Shown one piece after another: positions 1-5,286 of a stretch of 5,543 nt of DNA. How positions within the stretch are numbered: the stretch's first letter is position 1; each line of letters starts with the position of its first letter. This DNA is from Gammaproteobacteria bacterium (GTDB lineage: Bacteria; Pseudomonadota; Gammaproteobacteria; Steroidobacterales; JABDKV01): positions 1 to 5,543 of the forward strand of contig JAOTXR010000170.1 in assembly GCA_029862285.1 (NCBI GenBank), read 5' to 3'. A program made the translations under genes and the position numbers. The notes beneath the pieces were generated by a model, which worked only from the letters and a program-made list of their open reading frames with translations, made no database searches and was not told the DNA's origin.

Positions 1-1
1 G

Positions 2-385
2 CAGCAAACCAAAACTCTGGTTATCGCTAACCGCACCCATACCAAGGCGGTGGCGCTGGCGGAAAGCTTCTCCGGTTTCGGCAACTTCAGCGCCTGCCGG
101 ATCGAAAACCTGCCGGCGGACTTCGACCTGGTTATTCACGCGGCGGCGGCGGGGCTAATCCATGATGCTTCGCCTGTCGATGACGCCATTGCGCGTGGTG
201 CCTGTTGCTACGACCTGACGTACGGACCGGACGAGACACCATTTGTTGCCTGGGCCCGCGCGAATGGTGCCGCTTCTACACACGACGGATGGGGTATGCT
301 GGTCGAACAGGCGGCGGAGTCTTTTTATATCTGGCGAGGCAAGTGGCCGGACACCGCACCACTGATAGCATCGCGACCATTCTGA
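2..385 (+). CDS. aroE: Shikimate 5-dehydrogenase AroE, C-terminal part (5' end outside window)
   Basis: AroE reduces 3-dehydroshikimate to shikimate with NADPH in the cytoplasmic pathway to aromatic amino acids. The 127 visible residues cover most of the NADP-binding domain and the C-terminus. Family marks seen are the NRT motif with a following Lys (bases 29-46), which reads the NADP 2'-phosphate; a Y-x-P-x-x-TPF block (YGPDETPF); DGWGMLVEQAAESF, the conserved helix before the end; and WRGKWPDTAP near the C-terminus. The TGA stop is at 383-385 and the protein ends where family members usually do, so the 3' end is intact. One oddity: the loop normally reading N-A-T-S-x-G is H-A-A-A-A-G here (bases 137-154), encoded by four GCG codons in a row. 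The next gene is convergent and yrdA-like, a neighbourhood I recall from enterobacteria. The family call is near certain. Confidence 0.95.
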   Translation, partial: QQTKTLVIANRTHTKAVALAESFSGFGNFSACRIENLPADFDLVIHAAAAGLIHDASPVDDAIARGACCYDLTYGPDETPFVAWARANGAASTHDGWGMLVEQAAESFYIWRGKWPDTAPLIASRPF

Positions 386-531
386 TCGCGCGGCAACGGC
401 AGTTGGACAGGACGTCCTTGAGTCGCGTAGCACCGGGCCGCGATTGCGGCGAGAGAGAAGACGGTTGTTTGTTGCCGCGACTTTCTTTGGAGCTGCAGAC
501 AAATACCGGCTTCCAGGCTCGCCGCGCGTGC

Positions 532-558
532 GGAAATGGCGGTTCGACCCCTTCTTGC
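532..558 (-). repeat. Dispersed repeat, copy 1 (core GGGGTCGAACCG)
   Basis: This 27-bp unit matches 576-602 at 25 of 27 positions, with a 19-bp identical core, CGGTTCGACCCCTTCTTGC on the + strand (540-558). It lies between the convergent aroE and carbonic anhydrase genes, 44 bp from its partner. Read on the - strand it is GCAAGAAGGGGTCGAACCG, the same orientation as the other two copies. A partial palindrome (GGTCGAACC) gives only a 3-bp stem, so it is not a classical terminator. It resembles REP-like dispersed elements in size and in its place at gene ends, but I cannot assign a family. Confidence 0.75.
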
Positions 559-571
559 AACCCTTGCGCCC

Positions 572-1123
572 TCATGGAATTGTCGGTTCGACCCCTTCTT
601 GCGCGAGATAACGGTTCTTCAGTCTCACGTAATGCTGCGCAGAATAAGCCAACTGGTCGATCTCCTCATCGCTCAACGCACGCACCCGCCGGGCCGGACT
701 ACCGCGATATAAGAAACGCGACTCCAGTCGCTTGCCCGGCGGTACCAGGCTGCCGGCACCGAGCATCACTTCAGCATCCAGCACCGCCCTGTCCATGACT
801 ATCGCACCCATGCCGATCAGACAACGATCGCCGATGTTACACGCATGCAGAATCACGCCGTGACCAACGGTGACTTCGGCGCCTATCAACAACGGAACAC
901 CACCCGGCGAGTAACGACCGTCATGCGTGACATGCAGGACACTGCCATCCTGAATGTTGGTGTCCGTACCAATCACAATTTCGTTGACGTCGCCACGGGC
1001 AACGGCCATCGGCCAGAACGAAACATTATCACCACAGCGCACGCGACCGATGACCCGCGCACACTCATCGACATAAACCCGCTCGCCCAGCTGCGGCGAA
1101 TAATTGTCATAGTCTCTGATCAT
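572..1123 (-). CDS. yrdA: Gamma-class carbonic anhydrase-like protein (YrdA type, left-handed beta-helix)
   Basis: The 183-residue protein belongs to the hexapeptide-repeat family that includes E. coli YrdA; gamma-carbonic anhydrases are metal-dependent trimers that hydrate CO2, although activity of YrdA-type members is often unproven. Repeating V/I-G-x-x-x turns run through residues 25-130. Candidate metal ligands are His64 (LHVTH) with His88 and His93 (GHGVILH), whose five-residue spacing matches the Cam histidines; His67 is where Cam has its proton-shuttle Glu, by my alignment from memory. IGMGA, GAGSLVPPGKRLES and YRGSPAR are typical of the YrdA branch. I chose the ATG at 1121-1123 because AGGA (1129-1132, - strand) sits five bases upstream and the N-terminus then matches the family; the open frame continues 13 codons further up. 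Length is normal, but the tail after residue 174 comes from a dispersed repeat. It is convergent with aroE and divergent from the operon at 1222. Confidence 0.9.
   Translation of the reverse strand: MIRDYDNYSPQLGERVYVDECARVIGRVRCGDNVSFWPMAVARGDVNEIVIGTDTNIQDGSVLHVTHDGRYSPGGVPLLIGAEVTVGHGVILHACNIGDRCLIGMGAIVMDRAVLDAEVMLGAGSLVPPGKRLESRFLYRGSPARRVRALSDEEIDQLAYSAQHYVRLKNRYLAQEGVEPTIP
576..602 (-). repeat. Dispersed repeat, copy 2, overlapping the 3' end of the carbonic anhydrase gene
   Basis: This is the second copy of the 27-bp unit; its identical core is at 584-602. It lies just inside the carbonic anhydrase stop codon (572-574), so the last residues of that protein, including Gly-Val-Glu-Pro, are translated from repeat sequence. 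It has the same orientation as the copies at 532-558 and 4712-4726. Confidence 0.75.
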
Positions 1124-1163
1124 CCCGGTCCTGTGTAGCACATGTGTTAGCCCGGGTGCCAAT

Positions 1164-1217
1164 GGGCCAGAGCCCTGCCTACATGATAATGTTCGCGTCA
1201 GATCAGCCAGGGCTTGG
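1164..1217 (+). promoter_or_regulatory. Possible hairpin over the Shine-Dalgarno of the membrane-protein gene
   Basis: AGCCCTG (1171-1177) is perfectly complementary to CAGGGCT (1208-1214), giving a 7-bp stem with a 30-base loop, extendable by a G-U pair and a bulged CC/GG. The right arm contains AGGG (1209-1212), the best Shine-Dalgarno for the ATG at 1222. A competing small hairpin, GGGC (1164-1167) with GCCC (1172-1175), would use the left arm and leave the Shine-Dalgarno free. A 7-bp inverted repeat can occur by chance in 100 bp, and the transcript start is unknown: a GATAAT at 1185-1190, if used as a -10 box, would start the RNA downstream of the left arm. Confidence 0.25.
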
Positions 1218-1221
1218 AAAG

Positions 1222-1824
1222 ATGACTCCCGGATTGTTATTTTTACTCGTTTTTTGCGGTGGCTTTAGCATCATGTCAATCGAGTTGCTGGGCGGACGCA
1301 TACTCGCGCCCTATTTTGGCAGCAGCATTTACGTTTGGGGCAGCCTGATCACAGTGTTCATGCTGGCACTTTCAATCGGCTACCTGCTGGGTGGCCGCTA
1401 CTCGCTACGCAATCCCTCGCTGAAGCGCTTCGGCTCGTTATTCCTGGTATCCGCAGCTGCGGTGCTGCCCCTGCTGCTGGCAGGGAACCTGTTGATGGAT
1501 CTGGTGTTCGAATACGTGGATGACCCGCGCTATGGGTCGCTGTTGGCCTCAATGGTGCTGTTTTTTGTACCGACGATCGCATTAGGCATGATTTCGCCTT
1601 ATGCAGTACGGCTGTTGGTCGAACACAAGGACCAGAGCGGACATATCGCCGGTAAGCTCTATTTCGTGTCGACTATCGGCAGCGCCCTGGGAACCTTGTT
1701 AACGTCGTTCTATCTGGTTTTGTACTTCGAGGTCAATCAGATTCTGGTCGCAATCGTCACAACGCTGGTCCTGTGTGGTCTGGTTGCTGTTGGTGCCGGC
1801 CGCCGGGAACCGCTTTTTCAATGA
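1222..1824 (+). CDS. Six-helix membrane protein, N-terminal half of the fused MFS/spermidine synthase family
   Basis: The 200-residue product is an integral membrane protein with about six helices at residues 4-24, 36-57, 71-92, 104-127, 146-168 and 172-192. The first loop, with E21 then GGRILAPYFGSSIYVWGS, is the conserved signature of the membrane part of 'fused MFS/spermidine synthase' proteins, which usually continue into a SpeE-like domain. Here that domain is the next gene. Basic residues cluster after helices 2, 4 and 6 (R59, R63, K68, R69; R130, K136, K145; R194, R195), so both ends should be cytoplasmic. I chose ATG 1222 because AGGG (1209-1212) lies nine bases upstream and the helix starts immediately; in-frame ATGs at 1162, 1183 and 1189 and GTG 1144 lack good ribosome sites. 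Its TGA overlaps the next ATG (ATGA), and a TTTTT run at 1814-1818 precedes the junction, so a frameshifted fusion is possible. Transport substrate, if any, is unknown. Confidence 0.8.
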   Translation: MTPGLLFLLVFCGGFSIMSIELLGGRILAPYFGSSIYVWGSLITVFMLALSIGYLLGGRYSLRNPSLKRFGSLFLVSAAAVLPLLLAGNLLMDLVFEYVDDPRYGSLLASMVLFFVPTIALGMISPYAVRLLVEHKDQSGHIAGKLYFVSTIGSALGTLLTSFYLVLYFEVNQILVAIVTTLVLCGLVAVGAGRREPLFQ

Positions 1825-2702
1825 AACTGACCGGGTTTGTCATACTGCTAGTTCTCTGCGGCATCGCAAGCGCCGAGATCACATTACATACCGAGAAATC
1901 GCTCTACCGCAATATCGCGGTTGTCGAACAAGACAATGTTCGCTGCCTGCGTTTTACGGTCAAACGGCGTGAGAGCCGTCAGACCTGCATCGACACAGCG
2001 GATTCCGATAATCTCGTGTTGCCATACACTCCGATGATGTTCGGCGGCCTGATGCTAAACCCGGCACCAAAGCGGGTGCTCCTGCTGGGACTGGGTGGCG
2101 GTACTATTGCCGGCATTTTCGCTCAGTTATTCCCCGATATAAGCATTGATGCCGTCGAGATCGATCCCGCTGTGGTTCGAGTCGCCCGGGACTACTTCGG
2201 TTTCACCGACCGCGAAGGTACCCGGGTCTACGTGCGCGATGGCCGTGTCTTTACCCGGCGCGCGACACGCAACGACGAACGCTACGACTACATCATTATC
2301 GATGCGTTCAACGGCGACTATATCCCCGAACACATGATGACCCGTGAGTTCCTGCAGGAGTGCCAGGAATTGCTGACCGACGATGGCGTACTGGTCGCGA
2401 ATACTTTTTCTTCCAGCCGCCTGTACAACAGTGAGTCGGCGACTTACGCAAGTGTGTTTGGCGAGTTTCTCAATTTACGACGCCGTCACGGCAACCGGAT
2501 CGTGGTTGCCGGAAAAAATGGCCTGCCGCCAGGCGACTGGCTGAGGACCAACATCAATCGCGTCGATGCCGATCTGGCACGATTCAGCATTGATCTGGAA
2601 CGTATCCTGTCGCTGGACCGTGGCAGTGACTGGCGCCCCAAGGCACGCGTGCTCACCGATCAGTATGCACCGGCCAACCTGTTGCGTGGTGCCAGCGACT
2701 GA
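1821..2702 (+). CDS. Spermidine synthase-like (SpeE fold) protein with N-terminal signal peptide or anchor
   Basis: The 293-residue protein has the Rossmann core of polyamine aminopropyltransferases. GLGGGT (90-95) is the nucleotide-binding loop, E113 and D115 in VEIDP the ribose-binding acidic turn, D140-G141 the next site, IIIDAFNGDY (158-167) the catalytic-strand region, and LTDQYAPANLL (278-288) the usual C-terminal block of membrane-linked homologues. True SpeE proteins carry GGGDGG and D-S/T-S/T-D; here the Asp of the first is Thr94 and the second Asp of the other is Asn164, so spermidine synthesis is doubtful. Residues 1-18 (one Lys, a hydrophobic stretch, then ASA before Glu19) look like a signal peptide, or correspond to the seventh helix of fused homologues; either way the core would face the periplasm. 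ATG 1821 overlaps the previous stop codon; the frame stays open upstream to 1773. The stop TGA shares its A with the next ATG. Family is certain, activity is not. Confidence 0.85.
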   Translation: MKLTGFVILLVLCGIASAEITLHTEKSLYRNIAVVEQDNVRCLRFTVKRRESRQTCIDTADSDNLVLPYTPMMFGGLMLNPAPKRVLLLGLGGGTIAGIFAQLFPDISIDAVEIDPAVVRVARDYFGFTDREGTRVYVRDGRVFTRRATRNDERYDYIIIDAFNGDYIPEHMMTREFLQECQELLTDDGVLVANTFSSSRLYNSESATYASVFGEFLNLRRRHGNRIVVAGKNGLPPGDWLRTNINRVDADLARFSIDLERILSLDRGSDWRPKARVLTDQYAPANLLRGASD

Positions 2703-3226
2703 TGTCAGGCCGGCACCGCAAAATTTATGCCGGACGTATCGTCGACCTGGACATCGAGACCGTCACGCTACCCAACGGCACCGAGCTGGAAATGGAAATT
2801 GTCACCCATCCCGGTGGCGCCGCAGTAGTCGCCATCGATGAGCACAACCGGGTTTGTCTGTTGCATCAGTACCGGCATATCGCGGGTGGCTATTTGTGGG
2901 AGCTGCCGGCGGGGAAGATCGACAATAAAGAACCACCGCTGGCAACAGCACAACGCGAGCTGCAGGACGAAGCCGGTGTGCAGGCTTCCGAATGGGAGTC
3001 GCTTGGGGATATCGTGAGTTCTCCCGGGGTTTTTTCCGAAGTCGTGCAACTTTGGCTGGCCCGTGGCTTGCAGTTTGTCGCAGCCAGGCCCGATACAGAC
3101 GAGGTTCTGGAAGTTCACTGGGTCGAGTGGCAAGACGCTCTGAAGTGGGCCCAGACCGGAAAAATACGCGACGGAAAATCCATTGCCGGGCTCATGCGTG
3201 CAAGCGCCGTGCTGGATTCACAGTGA
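2702..3226 (+). CDS. Nudix hydrolase, ADP-ribose pyrophosphatase type
   Basis: The 174-residue protein contains a 23-residue Nudix box at G71-V93: G71, E77, R85-E86-L87, then D89-E90 and G92-V93. The box fits the consensus G-x5-E-x7-REUxEExGU except that the first Glu of the EE pair is Asp89, a conservative change at a metal-binding position. SSPGVFSEVVQLWLARGL (106-123) matches the ADP-ribose pyrophosphatase subgroup, with the diagnostic Pro108 about fifteen residues after the box. The N-terminal antiparallel part (KIYAGRIVDLDIETVTLPNG) also fits NudF/NudE-like enzymes, which hydrolyse ADP-ribose or other nucleoside diphosphate-X compounds in the cytoplasm to clear reactive sugars. It is a little shorter than E. 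coli NudF. The start ATG shares a base with the preceding stop (TGATG), so it is probably made by translational coupling. The substrate cannot be decided from sequence. Confidence 0.9.
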   Translation: MSGRHRKIYAGRIVDLDIETVTLPNGTELEMEIVTHPGGAAVVAIDEHNRVCLLHQYRHIAGGYLWELPAGKIDNKEPPLATAQRELQDEAGVQASEWESLGDIVSSPGVFSEVVQLWLARGLQFVAARPDTDEVLEVHWVEWQDALKWAQTGKIRDGKSIAGLMRASAVLDSQ

Positions 3227-3654
3227 CCCTGAAATACGAATCCAGCGAATCGCCCGCCGATGATGATGTTGCATACATACGCAAACATCTGCGTGCTTAC
3301 AATCGCGCCCAGGCCGGAGACAAACTACCCCATCAACATATTGCGGTCTATGTACGCGACGAAAATAGCAATATCGTCGGCGGTGCAACCGGTGAGGTGA
3401 CCTGGGGTTGGCTTTATGTCGAGATGCTTTGGGTACACGAAGACCACCGCAGCCATGGCGTCGGCAGCCAACTGATGACTAAAATTGAAGACCTTGCGCG
3501 AGAGTACAACGTGGTCGGTTTTCATCTCGGTACCACTGACTTCCAGGCCCTGGAATTTTACCTGAAGTGCGGCTACGAGGTGTGGGGACAGTTACCGGAT
3601 TTTCCGCCCGGCCATATCAACTACTCTCTGCGCAAGCTCAATCACGACTTGTAG
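3223..3654 (+). CDS. GNAT-family N-acetyltransferase (GTG start)
   Basis: The 143-residue protein is a single GNAT domain, which moves an acetyl group from acetyl-CoA to an amine. VEMLWVHEDHRSHGVGSQLM (66-85) is strand 4 plus motif A, with R76-S-H-G79-V-G81 fitting the acetyl-CoA pyrophosphate loop R-x-x-G-x-G. FHLGTTDFQALEFYLKCGYE (100-119) is motif B, with the usual FY-x-K-x-GYE end. There is no ATG near the domain start; the open frame reaches far back inside the Nudix gene. GTG at 3223-3225 overlaps the Nudix TGA (GTGA) and puts the domain at the N-terminus, so I take it as the start; no strong Shine-Dalgarno is visible and coupling is likely. It is the last gene of the four-gene operon. 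The substrate is unknown: an amino acid, polyamine, aminoglycoside-like compound or protein N-terminus would all fit the fold. Confidence 0.88.
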   Translation: MTLKYESSESPADDDVAYIRKHLRAYNRAQAGDKLPHQHIAVYVRDENSNIVGGATGEVTWGWLYVEMLWVHEDHRSHGVGSQLMTKIEDLAREYNVVGFHLGTTDFQALEFYLKCGYEVWGQLPDFPPGHINYSLRKLNHDL

Positions 3655-3702
3655 GCGCAACATGCGAACGGCGTCTTTGCCTTTCAGTCGGTGGTATATG
3701 CA

Positions 3703-3719
3703 GCGATTCATGGAATCGC
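3703..3719. terminator. Short inverted repeat between convergent genes
   Basis: GCGATTC (3703-3709) and GAATCGC (3713-3719) form a perfect 7-bp stem with a 3-base loop. It sits in the 53-bp gap after the GNAT stop codon and runs over the stop codon of the facing acyltransferase gene. There is no T-run on either side, so it is not a standard intrinsic terminator; it may act as a weak bidirectional end, or stabilise the 3' ends of the two messages. Confidence 0.3.
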
Positions 3720-4637
3720 GGCAGGGTCACTCCCACGATTCATCCAGGCTACAGCCAGCTCATCCATGAGCTCGTCCTTGTCCTGCCACAGCTCGCGTAT
3801 CCAGGTCTGGAAACGCTCACGAAATTCTTCGTCGTTGAGGTAATCGCCGCCAATAAATGCTGGGGGAATTTCCTCCTGGCGAACGTGCACGGTGATGTTT
3901 GGCAATGCACCGGATAATAGATCCCAAAACGTCGGGTTAGGTTTTGGGTAGACAATCGTCACATCCAGCAGCCTGTGCATCTTTTCACCCATTGCCGACA
4001 ACGCGAACGCAATACCGCCCGCCTTGGGATTGAGCAGATGTCGGTAAGGTGACTGCTGCTGCTCGCGTTTTGCCTCGCTGAAGCGCGTGCCTTCCATGAA
4101 ATTGATCAACGCTGTAGGCACCTGGCTGAAATGCTCACAGGCCCGGCGCGTGGTTTCCAGGTCCTGACCGCGCAGTTCCGGGTTTTTTTCCAACGTCTCC
4201 CGGGAATGACGCTGCATGAAAGGCAAACCCAGCGCCCACCAGGCCAACCCGAGCAACGGCACCCATATCAATTGTTTCTTGATAAAAAATTTCAAGAACG
4301 GAATGCGTCGATTGAACACTCGTTGCAGGACGAATACATCGACCCAGCTCTGATGGTTACTGCTGACCAGGTACCAGTCACGGCGACGCAGCCCGTCAAT
4401 GCCGACGATGTCCCAGTCGCCCCCGTGCAGCGCTCGCTCGAGCAGACCGTTAACGTCAATCCAGACCTCACCGATTGCCTCGAGCCAGCGAACGCAAAGC
4501 TGACGCCAGCGGGTTACGGGGATCAACAGCTTGAGTATCGCGACGACGTAAAACGGGATAATCCAGAACATCAGGTTCAGGGCAAACAGCACAAACCCGA
4601 TTACGCCGCGCACCGGGGCCGGTAGAAACAACAACAT
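3708..4637 (-). CDS. yihG: YihG-like lysophospholipid (1-acylglycerol-3-phosphate) acyltransferase
   Basis: The 309-residue protein is an inner-membrane acyltransferase of the PlsC superfamily, probably adding an acyl chain to lysophosphatidic acid in phospholipid synthesis or remodelling. Hydrophobic segments at about 10-40 anchor it. The four acyltransferase blocks are in order: N94-H95-x4-D100 (the catalytic HX4D); FIKKQLIWVPLLGLAWWALG (118-137), ending just before LPFMQR; E182-G183-T184-R185 for the phosphate; and P204-KAGG. HPERRGKDVETTRRSCE-like sequence of E. coli YihG, as I recall it, aligns with NPELRGQDLETTRRACE, and length matches. ATG 4637 is preceded by an in-frame TAG and has no Shine-Dalgarno, but a perfect TATAAT lies five bases upstream, suggesting a leaderless message. 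It faces the operon on its 3' side, with 53 bp between stop codons. E. coli PlsC is smaller and less similar. Confidence 0.92.
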   Translation of the reverse strand: MLLFLPAPVRGVIGFVLFALNLMFWIIPFYVVAILKLLIPVTRWRQLCVRWLEAIGEVWIDVNGLLERALHGGDWDIVGIDGLRRRDWYLVSSNHQSWVDVFVLQRVFNRRIPFLKFFIKKQLIWVPLLGLAWWALGLPFMQRHSRETLEKNPELRGQDLETTRRACEHFSQVPTALINFMEGTRFSEAKREQQQSPYRHLLNPKAGGIAFALSAMGEKMHRLLDVTIVYPKPNPTFWDLLSGALPNITVHVRQEEIPPAFIGGDYLNDEEFRERFQTWIRELWQDKDELMDELAVAWMNRGSDPAAIP

Positions 4638-4642
4638 TATCT

Positions 4643-4648
4643 ATTATA
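4643..4648 (-). promoter_or_regulatory. -10 box (TATAAT) for the acyltransferase gene
   Basis: On the - strand a perfect TATAAT ends five bases before the ATG at 4637, which would place the transcript start on or next to the A of the start codon. No convincing -35 hexamer is present at 16-18 bp spacing (the candidates read CGCGGA or similar), so either an activator helps or the box is chance. Confidence 0.4.
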
Positions 4649-4711
4649 GGCGCCGAAGCAGTATTTCCGCGCCTGATGCCGTTGGCCCCGCCTGAAACCC
4701 CGTGCAAAACT

Positions 4712-4726
4712 GCGGTTCGACCCCTT
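4712..4726 (-). repeat. Dispersed repeat core, copy 3
   Basis: GCGGTTCGACCCCTT is identical to 539-553. It starts a few bases after the TAA of the membrane-protein gene that ends at 4730, in the same orientation relative to - strand genes as the other copies. A 6-bp inverted pair, CCTGAA (4691-4696) and TTCAGG (4733-4738), brackets it; the rest of the 27-bp unit is not conserved here. Confidence 0.6.
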
Positions 4727-4729
4727 TAA

Positions 4730-5182
4730 TTATTCAGGAACGAGTTTTTCGGCAACCAAAGCGAGCACAATCCCGCCCACGACAGCGAGTACCAGCATGT
4801 CGATGGTCCACCAGAACCAGATCTTGCCGGGCAAGTTAAACACGCCGGACAAGGCCAGGTGATACATCGCTGTAAACAGCGTCACCACGATTCCAAAACT
4901 CAGACCCTTTTGCCATGCCGCACCACCGAAGGCCGGGCGCAACCACGCGTACAGCGCCGCAAGCACAAATGAGCCAATAACGCCGTTGAAAATCCACATC
5001 GGCATCAGGGCCGCCATATCCGGTGGCTCCTGGGTCAGCTCGGGTCGCCAGTACTCGGTGGTCTGCTTGTAATCAGCGTCCAGGATGCGTTCGTGAATCA
5101 CCGGGCCGGTGACCGCCATGGCAACGATGAACTGGGCTACGTAAAGCGCCAGTCCGCCTAACACAATGATCTTCCAGTTCAT
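4730..5182 (-). CDS. Four-helix inner-membrane protein of unknown function
   Basis: The 150-residue protein has four hydrophobic segments at about 4-26, 58-80, 92-113 and 122-144, separated by a hydrophilic loop (27-57) rich in charged residues and short turns. I do not recognise the family with confidence; size and layout resemble small uncharacterised four-helix domains such as DUF1761, but no diagnostic motif decides this. Notable residues are H30-E31 just after helix 1, H108 in helix 3, and a Trp-rich start to helix 4 (WFWW, 122-125). I chose the ATG at 5180-5182 because AGGGGGA (5188-5194 on the - strand) lies five bases upstream and [14 protein letters not shown] starts a helix at once; the frame is open 20 codons further up but reads as low-complexity, unlikely protein. 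It is divergent from the helicase gene and separated from the downstream acyltransferase gene by 92 bp with a promoter-like box. Confidence 0.75.
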   Translation of the reverse strand: MNWKIIVLGGLALYVAQFIVAMAVTGPVIHERILDADYKQTTEYWRPELTQEPPDMAALMPMWIFNGVIGSFVLAALYAWLRPAFGGAAWQKGLSFGIVVTLFTAMYHLALSGVFNLPGKIWFWWTIDMLVLAVVGGIVLALVAEKLVPE

Positions 5183-5210
5183 ATCGATCCCCCTGCAACT
5201 GGTCGCCGTC

Positions 5211-5216
5211 ACTATA
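5211..5216 (-). promoter_or_regulatory. Possible -10 box (TATAGT) for the four-helix membrane protein gene
   Basis: TATAGT on the - strand matches five of six consensus bases. It would start a transcript near 5204, giving a leader of about 22 bases that contains the strong AGGGGGA ribosome site. No good -35 is visible at 16-18 bp. Confidence 0.3.
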
Positions 5217-5286
5217 CCCGCTGCGGACATGCTCCGAGGCACGCTTGCCTACTGTATATCCACCCAGTATGCGCTATGCTCTGGGG

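Noticed and set aside
386..531. A possible small gene or terminator in the gap after aroE
   Set aside because: Only a 10-bp palindrome AGGACGTCCT (409-418) stands out; there is no T-run, no convincing start with ribosome site, and no recognisable protein.
540..558. GGTTCGA resembling a tRNA T-loop
   Set aside because: No acceptor stem, anticodon arm or D-loop can be built around any of the three copies; the likeness is limited to a few bases.
205..798. A 197-codon open frame on the + strand running from aroE into the carbonic anhydrase region
   Set aside because: It overlaps two clearly recognised genes in other frames, is rich in Arg, Cys and Pro without any domain pattern, and has no ribosome site; it is a shadow of GC-rich coding DNA.
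1139..1146. CACATGTG palindrome as an operator
   Set aside because: An 8-bp palindrome occurs often by chance and no flanking symmetry extends it.
1134..1162. Promoter for the carbonic anhydrase gene: TTGGCA, 17 bp, GCTACA on the - strand
   Set aside because: The -35 is good, but the transcript would begin around 1127, downstream of the AGGA ribosome site at 1129-1132, so it could not drive normal translation from ATG 1123.
3222..3231. AGTGACCCTG, also present inverted near 3722-3731, as a repeat pair
   Set aside because: Only ten bases match, both sites are explained by coding sequence, and a single such match in 5.5 kb is plausible by chance.
4131..4625. A 164-codon open frame antisense to the acyltransferase gene
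   Set aside because: It lies wholly inside a gene with all four acyltransferase motifs, and its composition looks like antisense coding DNA without domain signal.
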